This document shows, one piece after another, positions 1-5,861 of a DNA stretch of 7,175 nucleotides. Each line of letters opens with the position of its first letter. The stretch's first letter is position 1. Position numbers and translations under genes: made by a program. The stretch lies in NCBI GenBank assembly GCA_015494435.1, contig WGBH01000315.1, positions 1 through 7,175 of the forward strand, read 5' to 3'. The notes below the pieces were generated by a model. That model did not search any database. It was not told the DNA's origin and saw only the letters and a program-made list of their open reading frames with translations. The stretch is from Thiotrichaceae bacterium. Lineage in GTDB: Bacteria; Pseudomonadota; Gammaproteobacteria; Thiotrichales; Thiotrichaceae.

Positions 1-114
1 CGCTTCTTACCGCTTAATAAAACAGCGATAAAAAAACAACGTACTTTAAAAACCATCTCAGAATGGCTATGGTTTTCTATTGTCTGGATTTATTGCTGTT
101 CAGGTAAAGTGTAA
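1..114 (+). CDS. C-terminal fragment of an unidentified ORF entering from the left edge
   Basis: Frame 1 is open from the first base to a TAA at 112-114, giving 37 residues that end in a Trp-rich hydrophobic stretch (around SEWLWFSIVWIYCCSGKV). The other two plus-strand frames close within about 30 bases. I do not recognise the family. It could be the tail of a larger protein, a degraded gene or a chance open frame, because the piece is too short to show coding character. No terminator-like hairpin follows it. Confidence 0.25.
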   Translation, partial: RFLPLNKTAIKKQRTLKTISEWLWFSIVWIYCCSGKV

Positions 115-115
115 A

Positions 116-286
116 CTACTTTTTAGGTATATGAAGGATGCCAAAATTATTTAGTTTTTCTTCTTTGATATCAGTTAGTATTTCAATAAAGTTATTACCT
201 CTTGCATATGAAATATAGCAACATGTAGCGCCATTTAGAATGCAAATTCTACGTATTGTTTCTTTGTTGGGTGTGATTGAATTCAT
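116..286 (-). CDS. Possible small hypothetical protein, 56 aa
   Basis: The minus strand carries an ATG at 286-284 and stays open to a TAG at 118-116. The translation begins MNSITPNKETIRRICILNG and ends FGILHIPKK. Its composition is protein-like: mixed charge, a Cys-Cys pair at residues 22-23, and an acidic/basic stretch near residues 38-45. No clear Shine-Dalgarno sequence precedes the ATG, and an in-frame stop lies a few codons upstream, so the start cannot move much further 5'. No family is recognised. It could be a real small gene, the 3' remnant of a larger decayed gene or a chance ORF in AT-rich DNA. It diverges from the membrane protein gene at 374. Confidence 0.3.
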   Translation of the reverse strand: MNSITPNKETIRRICILNGATCCYISYARGNNFIEILTDIKEEKLNNFGILHIPKK

Positions 287-373
287 AATTGATGTTTATC
301 ATTGAACATGATTAGCTATTGTTTTAGTTTCGCATTAAATTTTTGTAAATACAACAGGGGAGTTGGCAATCGT

Positions 374-763
374 ATGTCAATTAATGAGGAAAATATTGTA
401 ACGGGGGAGAGTGCAAAATCTTCTGCTAAGTTATTTAGTTATGGAAATATTGTGGCGGTACTTATTCCATTGCCAATGTTAATTTTTTGGTTTGGGGCTT
501 CTATTGTTTTTTATGCAACACAAAGACATCATCCTAACCCAAGGGTTGGTTATTATACCCAAATAGCAGCTTATCAATATTATGCTTTAGCTGGATTATT
601 AGTACCAGTGTTAACATTTGCTCCAGAAGGTTTTTTTAAAAATTATTGGTTAATTATGTGGATTATTTGTATTGTATTAATCGTTCCATTGGCCATAATG
701 CAGTTAATTAAAATTAACCGTGAAGAATGGGAAGATGTCACTATTGAGAAACAACAGCACTAA
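374..763 (+). CDS. Small inner-membrane protein with three predicted helices (hypothetical)
   Basis: The protein has 129 residues counted from the ATG at 374. That start is preferred over in-frame upstream candidates (TTG 302, ATG 308) because a purine-rich AGGGGAG lies at 356-362 and because the extra 24 residues look unlike the rest. A polar N-terminus (1-22) is followed by hydrophobic segments at about 25-48, 65-85 and 91-113, then a charged tail (KINREEWEDVTIEKQQH). The loop after the first helix carries a distinctive ATQRHHPNPRVGYYTQ stretch, followed by AAYQYY entering helix two. The sequence feels like a conserved family of unknown role in aquatic gammaproteobacteria, but I cannot name it. 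Its last 29 nt overlap the start of bioB in another frame, so the two are probably co-transcribed. This does not by itself imply a role in biotin synthesis. Confidence 0.78.
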   Translation: MSINEENIVTGESAKSSAKLFSYGNIVAVLIPLPMLIFWFGASIVFYATQRHHPNPRVGYYTQIAAYQYYALAGLLVPVLTFAPEGFFKNYWLIMWIICIVLIVPLAIMQLIKINREEWEDVTIEKQQH

Positions 764-1745
764 TAATCAGTTTGAGATAGAAGCTGAAGCCTTACGAACA
801 GACTGGGATATTAAAGAAATAGAAAATCTGTTTGATAAACCTTTTGTTGATCTTCTTTATCAGGCACAAAAAATCCATCGACAAAATTTTGATCCCAATA
901 CCGTGCAGGTAAGTACATTATTAAGTATTAAAACAGGTGCTTGCCCTGAAGATTGTTCTTACTGCTCTCAAAGTGCTCAAAATGATACTTCTTTGAAGCG
1001 TGAAAAATTATTGTCATTAGAAAAGGTGGTAGCAGCAGCAAAAGAAGCGAAAGATTCTGGAGTTACTCGTTTTTGTATGGGAGCGGCATGGCGCAACCCT
1101 ACCGATAAAAGTCTTGATAATGTCATTGAGATGATTACAGAAGTAAAAAGTCTTGGGATGGAAACTTGTGTCACCTTGGGAATGCTAAGTCGAAAACAGG
1201 TACAGCGTTTAAAAGCCGCTGGGCTAGATTATTATAATCATAATTTAGATACTTCCCCTGAATTTTATGGCGAAGTGATTACGACGCGAACTTATCAAGA
1301 TCGTTTAAATACCATTGGGTATGTTCAAACTGCAGGTATTAAGGTTTGTTCTGGTGGAATATTAGGAATGGGAGAAACAAGGTATGATAGAGCTAGATTG
1401 TTGCAAGAGTTAGCTAATTTATCTCAACATCCAGACTCTGTTCCTATTAATGATTTAGTACAGGTTAAAGGGACTCCATTAGATGGTATAGATCGGCTTG
1501 ATTCCTTTGAATTTATTCGCACTATAGCTGTTGCTAGAATACTGATGCCAAAATCCTATGTACGCTTATCGGCAGGACGTGTAGAGATGAATGATGAAAT
1601 GCAATCATTATGCTTTCTAGCAGGTGCAAATTCTATTTTTTATGGAGAGCGATTGCTGACAACAGACAATCCTGTAGAGAATCATGATGATGCGCTAATG
1701 CTTAAGCTTGGAATGAAAAAGGAAAAGCTTCCCCTCACGCTTTAG
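735..1745 (+). CDS. bioB: Biotin synthase BioB
   Basis: Radical-SAM enzyme that inserts sulfur into dethiobiotin, the last step of biotin synthesis, in the cytoplasm. It has 336 residues from the ATG at 735. A GTG at 720 is in frame but has no ribosome site, whereas the ATG has GAAG about 9 nt upstream. The radical-SAM CxxxCxxC motif is seen at Cys70, Cys74 and Cys77 (GACPEDCSYC). The ligands of the second, [2Fe-2S] cluster are all present at the expected spacing: Cys114 (TRFCMGAAWR), Cys145 (METCVTLG), Cys205 (KVCSGGILGMGE) and Arg277 (VRLSAGR). The family signatures HRQNFDPN, VQVSTLLSIKTG and YYNHNLDTSPE are intact. The N-terminus is roughly 15-20 residues longer than in E. coli BioB, a difference with no better internal start codon. 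No other bio genes are in the window; downstream lies a convergent pseudogene. Confidence 0.97.
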   Translation: MSLLRNNSTNNQFEIEAEALRTDWDIKEIENLFDKPFVDLLYQAQKIHRQNFDPNTVQVSTLLSIKTGACPEDCSYCSQSAQNDTSLKREKLLSLEKVVAAAKEAKDSGVTRFCMGAAWRNPTDKSLDNVIEMITEVKSLGMETCVTLGMLSRKQVQRLKAAGLDYYNHNLDTSPEFYGEVITTRTYQDRLNTIGYVQTAGIKVCSGGILGMGETRYDRARLLQELANLSQHPDSVPINDLVQVKGTPLDGIDRLDSFEFIRTIAVARILMPKSYVRLSAGRVEMNDEMQSLCFLAGANSIFYGERLLTTDNPVENHDDALMLKLGMKKEKLPLTL

Positions 1746-1779
1746 TGTTTAATTGTATTCTTAATTATTTGGCGCTTCT

Positions 1780-2171
1780 TTACGGATGATAAAAAGAAGT
1801 CTCTTCTTGTACAGCCCAGCGAATCTTTTTGGCAATTCCTGAACCAATGCCATCAATCTTTTGCAATTCATCCGCTGTTGCTGTTAAAACAGCCTCAATA
1901 CTGCCAAATTGATCTAGTAATGCATTGGCTCTTTCTGAGCCGATATTAGGTAAACCTTGGAGAATATGCAATTGTGTCTTACGTTTCTTGCAAGGTTTTT
2001 CTTTCAACTAATAAGCGCCCATCAATTTCATAGTCGCCTATAGTGAGCTGTTGTTTTATTAGATTAAATTGGTAGCCCTTAATATTATTTATTATATGCG
2101 TTGAGTTGATTAATAACAGAGTTAAGTTCACGGTCATCGGTGATGATATTAATAGGATTTATTGCAGTCAT
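1780..2171 (-). pseudogene. Decayed ERCC4-type nuclease with C-terminal helix-hairpin-helix domain
   Basis: Three minus-strand frames together spell an eroded nuclease. From ATG 2171 the first frame reads MTAINPINIITDDRELNSVI, the DDRE start typical of ERCC4 nucleases, and stops at about 2087-2085. A one-base shift in the A/T run at about 2089-2099 brings in the second frame, which reads KGYQFNLIKQQ and then LTIGDYEIDGRLLVERKT. This is the GDY...ERK nuclease core, and it ends at a TAA (1981-1979). A third frame, open from TTG 2007 to 1780, contributes KKRKTQLHILQGLPNIGSER and two helix-hairpin-helix motifs (GLPNIGSERA, GIGSGIAKKIRW). The region expected between ERK and the HhH domain, about 100 residues in relatives, is missing, with the junction at about 1984-1996. 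The surviving HhH frame has no ribosome site. Intact relatives would cut branched or flapped DNA. Here the gene is almost certainly inactive, unless the HhH remnant is expressed alone. Confidence 0.8.
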
Positions 2172-2242
2172 GAGAGTAGATCATTTATTAAAAAGGTAGT
2201 CAGAGAAAACAGCTCATTCATACTGATTGTGTTATCAATGGT

Positions 2243-2270
2243 TTGATTTATTTAGAATTGCAAGTACTAT
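2243..2270 (+). promoter_or_regulatory. Candidate sigma-70 promoter for rfbC-rfbD
   Basis: TTGATT (2243-2248) and TACTAT (2265-2270) lie 16 bp apart, each matching four of six consensus bases. A transcript starting near 2277 would carry a leader of about 25 nt before the preferred rfbC ATG at 2301. This would also exclude the in-frame ATG at 2274 as the start. In DNA this AT-rich, such matches arise easily by chance. Confidence 0.3.
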
Positions 2271-2300
2271 AGAATGCTTATTTTTATAGGCAGTGGCAAT

Positions 2301-2861
2301 ATGGAATTTATCCCTTCAGATATCCCCGAGGTTATTTTAGTTAAACCGCAGCTATTTGGTGACCATCGTGGCTTTTTTATGGAAACGTGGCAACGGAAAC
2401 ATTTTGCTGAGAATGGTATTGATGTTGATTTTGTGCAGGATAATCACAGTAAGTCCTCGCAAGGTATTTTGCGTGGTTTGCATTATCAACTTATTCAGCC
2501 TCAAGGAAAATTAGTGCGAGTTGTTGCAGGTTGTGTATTTGATGTGGCGGTTGATTTACGTCGTCACTCGTCAACCTTTGGGCAATGGGTTGGTTATGAG
2601 TTGTCAGAAGAAAATAGACAAATGCTATGGGTTCCGCCAGGGTTTGGGCATGGCTTCTATGTCATGAGTGATATGGCTGAGTTTGTTTATAAATGTACTG
2701 ATTATTATGCACCAGAACATGAAGCCTGTGTGCGTTGGGACGATCCACAACTTAATATTGACTGGCATTTAGTGGATGGTAAGCAACCTGTTTTATCAGA
2801 AAAGGACGCAAAGGGAAGCTTATTTGCAGAGGCAAGGGTGTTTGAGGATGGTAGCTTATGA
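2301..2861 (+). CDS. rfbC: dTDP-4-dehydrorhamnose 3,5-epimerase
   Basis: Cytoplasmic cupin-fold enzyme that epimerises C3 and C5 of dTDP-4-keto-6-deoxyglucose, the third step of dTDP-L-rhamnose synthesis (also called RmlC). It has 186 residues from ATG 2301, matching the usual length of about 180-185. The upstream in-frame ATG 2274 would add nine residues (MLIFIGSGN) not expected in the family, and an AGG lies 10 nt before 2301. Seen in sequence: FGDHRGFFMETW at the N-terminus, SQGILRGLHYQ with the catalytic His61, Lys70 in QGKLVRVV, PPGFGHGFYV with His117, the active-site Tyr130 in VYKCTDYYAPEHE, and LSEKDAKG with Asp169, the partner of His61. All key positions are present, so it should be active. 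Its stop overlaps the rfbD start codon as ATGA, indicating translational coupling. Confidence 0.95.
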   Translation: MEFIPSDIPEVILVKPQLFGDHRGFFMETWQRKHFAENGIDVDFVQDNHSKSSQGILRGLHYQLIQPQGKLVRVVAGCVFDVAVDLRRHSSTFGQWVGYELSEENRQMLWVPPGFGHGFYVMSDMAEFVYKCTDYYAPEHEACVRWDDPQLNIDWHLVDGKQPVLSEKDAKGSLFAEARVFEDGSL

Positions 2862-3733
2862 ATAAAAAAATATTAATAACAGGTGCAAAAGGGCAATTAG
2901 GTTATGAATTACCACGTACAGCTCCTGTTGATTATGAGTGTATTTTGACGGATGTGAGCGATTTAGATATTACTGATACAGAGGCTGTTAATGCTTTTGT
3001 TGCAGAATCTAGACCTGATGTAATTATCAATGCTGCTGCTTATACAGCGGTTGATAAGGCAGAACAAGAGCAACACTTGGTCGTTATGATTAACACCATA
3101 GGTGCTAAAAATTTAGCGCAAGTGTCTAAAAATAAAGGGATTAAGTTTATCCAAACATCCACTGATTTTGTGTTTAATGGTAAAGCGTGTTCCCCCTATC
3201 AAGTTGATACATTAACAGATCCACAGGGAGTTTATGGACAAACGAAAGACGAGGGTGATAAGGCTGTTTTAGACATCCTTGCTGATGATGCCTTTATTAT
3301 TCGTACTGCGTGGTTGTATTCAGCACATGGCAATAATTTTGTTAAAACCATGTTGAGACTCATGTCTGAAAAAGATCAATTGGGTGTGATTGCTGATCAG
3401 ATTGGTACACCGACATGGGCAAACTCACTTGCGCAAGCAATTTGGCAAGCAATAGAACGAGACAGCACAGGTATACATCATTGGACGGATGCAGGGGTTG
3501 CGAGTTGGTATGATTTTGCAATAGCAATACAGGAGGAAGGATTAGCACAAGGTTTATTGAAGCATAAAATCCCCGTTAATCCATTAACAACAGCAGATTA
3601 TCCTACACCCGCCAACCGACCTGCTTATAGTGTGTTAGATAAAACAATAACATGGCAAACATTAGGCTTACAGAGTGAACATTGGCGAGTTGCATTAAGA
3701 AAAATGTTGCAAGAGTTAGGAAGTTTCAAGTAA
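2858..3733 (+). CDS. rfbD: dTDP-4-dehydrorhamnose reductase
   Basis: NAD(P)H-dependent short-chain dehydrogenase that performs the final reduction to dTDP-L-rhamnose (RmlD). It has 291 residues, close to the family norm. Seen: a nucleotide-binding GxxGxxG at Gly9, Gly12 and Gly15 (ITGAKGQLG), the NAAAYTAVDKAE segment at 58-70, catalytic Thr102 in QTSTDFVFNG, and the YxxxK pair Tyr126/Lys130 (VYGQTKDEGD). Also present are the IIRTAWLYS and DQIGTPTWA substrate-pocket segments and RPAYSVLD near residue 254. Phe replaces the more usual Tyr in STDYVF, a conservative change. The start overlaps the rfbC stop by 4 nt, with GAGG at 2844-2847 as ribosome site inside rfbC. A large inverted repeat spans its stop codon. 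Confidence 0.95.
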   Translation: MNKKILITGAKGQLGYELPRTAPVDYECILTDVSDLDITDTEAVNAFVAESRPDVIINAAAYTAVDKAEQEQHLVVMINTIGAKNLAQVSKNKGIKFIQTSTDFVFNGKACSPYQVDTLTDPQGVYGQTKDEGDKAVLDILADDAFIIRTAWLYSAHGNNFVKTMLRLMSEKDQLGVIADQIGTPTWANSLAQAIWQAIERDSTGIHHWTDAGVASWYDFAIAIQEEGLAQGLLKHKIPVNPLTTADYPTPANRPAYSVLDKTITWQTLGLQSEHWRVALRKMLQELGSFK

Positions 3734-3763
3734 TGATTCTGCCCATATTGCATGAAACTTCCT
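3718..3763 (+). other. Intercistronic stem-loop across the rfbD stop codon
   Basis: AGGAAGTTTCA (3718-3728) is repeated exactly inverted as TGAAACTTCCT (3753-3763), with one further G-C pair inside after a mismatch (3730/3751). The loop of about 24 nt contains the rfbD stop TAA (3731-3733). No run of T follows the 3' arm, so it does not look like an intrinsic terminator. It could instead protect the rfbC-rfbD message end or modulate rfbB expression. A perfect 11-bp arm is more than expected by chance in so short a gap, but its function is unproven. Confidence 0.4.
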
Positions 3764-3795
3764 TGGTCGCTTTAAATAAATTATAAGAGAAATAT

Positions 3796-4866
3796 ATGCG
3801 TAAATTATTAGTAACAGGTGGAGCAGGTTTTATTGGTGCGAATTTTGTGTATTACTGGTTACGTGAACATTTAGAAGACAAAGTGGTGGTATTGGATGCA
3901 TTAACCTATGCAGGTAATCTTCCTAGTCTTGATGGTCTAAAAACAAATCCTAATTTTAGTTTTGTTAAAGGCAGTATTGTCGATGATGCATTAATTGAGA
4001 AGATTCTAATTGATCATGATATTGATACGATTGTTAATTTTGCTGCCGAAAGTCATGTAGATCGTTCAATCTCTGGGCCTGATATTTTTATCGAAACCAA
4101 TATTGTTGGTACACATAATATTCTTAAAGCCGCGCGTCAGGTTTGGATTGAAAATAAAGCAACAGCTAAGCCTCATCATCGTTTTCATCATGTTTCTACT
4201 GATGAAGTCTATGGTGAGTTAGCAGATGATGAGAAGGCATTTACAGAAGGTCATGTGTATGCACCGAACTCGCCATACTCTGCTAGTAAAGCATCTTCAG
4301 ATCATTTAGTGCGTTCTTACCATCATACCTTTGGTTTGAATGTAACCACGACGAATTGCTCTAATAATTATGGGCCTTATCAATACCCTGAAAAATTAAT
4401 TCCTTTATTTTTAACGAATATTTTACGCAATAAAGCATTACCTGTTTATGGTTCGGGAAAGAATATTCGTGACTGGTTGTATGTAGATGATCATGCACGA
4501 GGTATTGATGTGATCTTAGAAAAAGGTAAAGTGGGAGAGATCTATAATATTGGTGGTAATAATGAGTGGACTAATATTGATATTATATTGCTACTTTGCC
4601 GTGAAATGGATCGTATGTTTGCTGAAGATCCGAAATTGCATCAACAATATCCTGATGCTGCACCTGCTAATGGTAAAAAATCAGCTGATTTGATTACTTA
4701 TGTTGAAGATAGGGCAGGGCATGATTGGCGTTATGCTATTGATGCCAGTAAATTAAAAAATGAATTAGGCTTTACACCTCAAGATACGTTTGAAACAGGG
4801 ATTATTAAAACAATTCAATGGTATATGGATAATCAAAAATGGTGGGAGCCATTATTATTGGACTGA
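3796..4866 (+). CDS. rfbB: dTDP-glucose 4,6-dehydratase
   Basis: NAD+-dependent extended short-chain dehydrogenase that converts dTDP-glucose to dTDP-4-keto-6-deoxyglucose, the second step of dTDP-rhamnose synthesis (RmlB). It has 356 residues, the usual length. Seen: Rossmann motif at Gly8/Gly11/Gly14 (VTGGAGFIG), DALTYAGN, NFAAESHVDRSI, the catalytic triad segment STDEVYG with Thr135, Asp136 and Glu137, Tyr161/Lys165 in YSASK, NCSNNYGPYQYPEKLIPL, RDWLYVDDHARG and EDRAGHDWRYAID. The GHD-RY segment is typical of true RmlB rather than of UDP-sugar epimerases. ATG 3796 follows an AAGAGA five nt upstream. It lies 62 nt after rfbD on the same strand, probably in the same transcription unit. The order C-D-B with no rfbA alongside is unlike the common rfbBDAC arrangement. 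Confidence 0.97.
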   Translation: MRKLLVTGGAGFIGANFVYYWLREHLEDKVVVLDALTYAGNLPSLDGLKTNPNFSFVKGSIVDDALIEKILIDHDIDTIVNFAAESHVDRSISGPDIFIETNIVGTHNILKAARQVWIENKATAKPHHRFHHVSTDEVYGELADDEKAFTEGHVYAPNSPYSASKASSDHLVRSYHHTFGLNVTTTNCSNNYGPYQYPEKLIPLFLTNILRNKALPVYGSGKNIRDWLYVDDHARGIDVILEKGKVGEIYNIGGNNEWTNIDIILLLCREMDRMFAEDPKLHQQYPDAAPANGKKSADLITYVEDRAGHDWRYAIDASKLKNELGFTPQDTFETGIIKTIQWYMDNQKWWEPLLLD

Positions 4867-4918
4867 ATTTTTAGTTTCAGGCTAGGTTACTTCAAAGAGT
4901 CGTCTAAATATTGTAATG

Positions 4919-4960
4919 ACTGAAATAGAAGCGAAGATAAGGATAAACTTCTATTTCAGT
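4919..4960. terminator. Candidate bidirectional hairpin between convergent genes
   Basis: ACTGAAATAGAAG (4919-4931) and CTTCTATTTCAGT (4948-4960) form a perfect 13-bp inverted repeat with a 16-nt loop. It sits between the ends of rfbB (4866) and the convergent lipoprotein gene (4974), where a shared transcription end is expected. Neither side has the T-run of a textbook intrinsic terminator and the stem is AT-rich, so it may act as a 3'-end stabiliser or an inefficient terminator. Confidence 0.42.
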
Positions 4961-4973
4961 AGGAGGGAGGTTA

Positions 4974-5462
4974 TTAATGATTCTGGAAGCGTTTTAGAGC
5001 ATCACGAGTTTCGTTTCCAACAACACCATCAATAGCTCCTTTGTAGTAGCCTTTTGCTTTAAGTTTTCTTTGTAAGGCACGTACATCAACCTGTGGCTTT
5101 GCTGTAGGTCTAGTTATGGGTCTAGCGATAGGAGCAGCTGGTCTTACGACTCTTTTCCCATAATGATGTTGACCTGCAGGGTTTTTATGACAATGTTGAA
5201 TTGATTTTGTCATTGCATTGGCAGGGTGATGGTGGCAATTAGGATTGACAGGGCGGCGTGGTGCAGGTTTTACGACAACAGGCATAGGTGCAGGTTTTGG
5301 TTTGATAATGACAACAGGTGCAGGCGTTGGAGCAGGCTCTGGTTCTGGCATGGGGGCTGGAGTAGGCTCAGGTGTAGATTCTTGTATTTGCTGTTGTGAA
5401 CAACCCGTAGCAAATAGCCCTGCGAATACGAGTGAAGCGATTGATAGTTGTGTCTTGTTCAT
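4974..5462 (-). CDS. Proline-rich lipoprotein with Cys/His motif and peptidoglycan-binding repeat
   Basis: The protein has 162 residues. A short signal sequence (MNKTQLSIASLVFAGLF) ends in a lipobox-like ATG-C with Cys21 as the likely lipidated residue, so it should be anchored to an outer or inner membrane leaflet facing the periplasm. Residues 28-72 form a linker rich in PEP, PAP and KPAP. Residues 76-102 hold a Cys/His cluster (NCHHHPANAMTKSIQHC, then HKNPAGQHHYG) that could bind metal. A second Pro/Arg linker (105-123) leads to a compact PG_binding_1-type repeat at 126-160 (VRALQRKLKAKGYYKG, IDGVVGNETRDALKRFQ). The start is supported by an AAAGGGG ribosome site at 5476-5470, seven nt from the ATG. 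It stands alone, convergent with rfbB. A role in anchoring or sensing the cell wall is inferred from the domain only. Confidence 0.85.
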   Translation of the reverse strand: MNKTQLSIASLVFAGLFATGCSQQQIQESTPEPTPAPMPEPEPAPTPAPVVIIKPKPAPMPVVVKPAPRRPVNPNCHHHPANAMTKSIQHCHKNPAGQHHYGKRVVRPAAPIARPITRPTAKPQVDVRALQRKLKAKGYYKGAIDGVVGNETRDALKRFQNH

Positions 5463-5532
5463 TGAATGTCCCCTTTAATATAGAAAGATAGATTGGTAAA
5501 GTTGCTATTAGAGGGTTTCTATTGATTTAATA

Positions 5533-5563
5533 TGGCGACAGGCATGGGGCCTGAAAAGCCTCA
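5533..5563. other. GC-rich hairpin island in AT-rich intergenic DNA
   Basis: The 30 bases at 5533-5562 are about 63 percent G+C, against strongly AT-rich flanks. As plus-strand RNA, TGGGGC (5545-5550) pairs with GCCTCA (5558-5563), allowing one G-U, around a 7-nt loop CTGAAAA. On the minus strand the segment lies about 70-100 nt upstream of the lipoprotein ATG, so it might sit in its promoter or leader region. It could also be a dispersed genomic repeat unit. Its function is unknown. Confidence 0.3.
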
Positions 5564-5617
5564 ATTCATGTTGCTAATAAAATAAATAGGTTACCCTACA
5601 GTTGTCATTTTAATTAC

Positions 5618-5656
5618 ATTATCAGCAAAGATATTTTTGCCCTATCTACTGATAAT
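5618..5656. other. Nested inverted repeat in intergenic region
   Basis: ATTATCAG (5618-5625) and CTGATAAT (5649-5656) are exact inverted copies. Between them GCAAA (5625-5629) can pair with TTTGC (5636-5640) as an inner hairpin. The arms are short and AT-rich, so chance is a real possibility. It could be an operator-like site between the divergent genes. Confidence 0.2.
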
Positions 5657-5831
5657 TTTTCGAGATTTCATACCTGTTGTTAAATGATATGGATAATTTA
5701 ATTCACTATTATTATTATTTATTACAACGATAATTTTAACTATCCTCGATAATACAGTAATTTCTCTAAAAATTGAATAGTAAAAGCTATGTTTTTTAGT
5801 TTTAAGCTGTTTTCTCATTTTATTTGCCTTC

Positions 5832-5861
5832 TTTATCTGTATTAATTATGCGCGTTATAAT
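5832..5861 (+). promoter_or_regulatory. Candidate promoter for the glycosyltransferase gene
   Basis: A perfect -10 hexamer TATAAT lies at 5856-5861. The best -35 at 18 bp spacing is a poor TTTATC (5832-5837), matching three of six consensus bases. Transcription would begin near 5868, giving a leader of about 60 nt before the GTG start at 5928. The perfect -10 and the absence of any upstream same-strand gene for 1 kb support it; the weak -35 does not. Confidence 0.38.

Noticed and set aside
302..373. Upstream extension of the membrane protein gene from TTG 302 or ATG 308
   Set aside because: No ribosome site precedes these codons, while a purine-rich site precedes ATG 374; the extra residues do not resemble the rest of the protein.
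977..1174. Minus-strand ORF of 65 residues inside bioB
   Set aside because: It lies opposite the most conserved part of bioB, which contains essential Cys residues, and has no recognisable features.
2274..2300. Nine-residue N-terminal extension of RfbC from ATG 2274
   Set aside because: RfbC proteins normally begin right at the MxxIPTDIPEV-like segment, which starts at ATG 2301; 2274 may even precede the transcription start.
3360..3548. Minus-strand ORF of 62 residues inside rfbD
   Set aside because: It is an antisense shadow of a clearly coding region with no protein-like motifs.
5245..5478. Plus-strand ORF of 77 residues rich in Gly, Ala and Ser
   Set aside because: It is the antisense of the proline-rich linker and signal peptide of the lipoprotein; the Gly repeats are the complement of Pro codons, and the minus-strand gene has a ribosome site, lipobox and domain.
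5701..5725. ATT-rich stretch resembling a microsatellite
   Set aside because: Only about four ATT units in a very AT-rich spacer; not enough to call a meaningful repeat.
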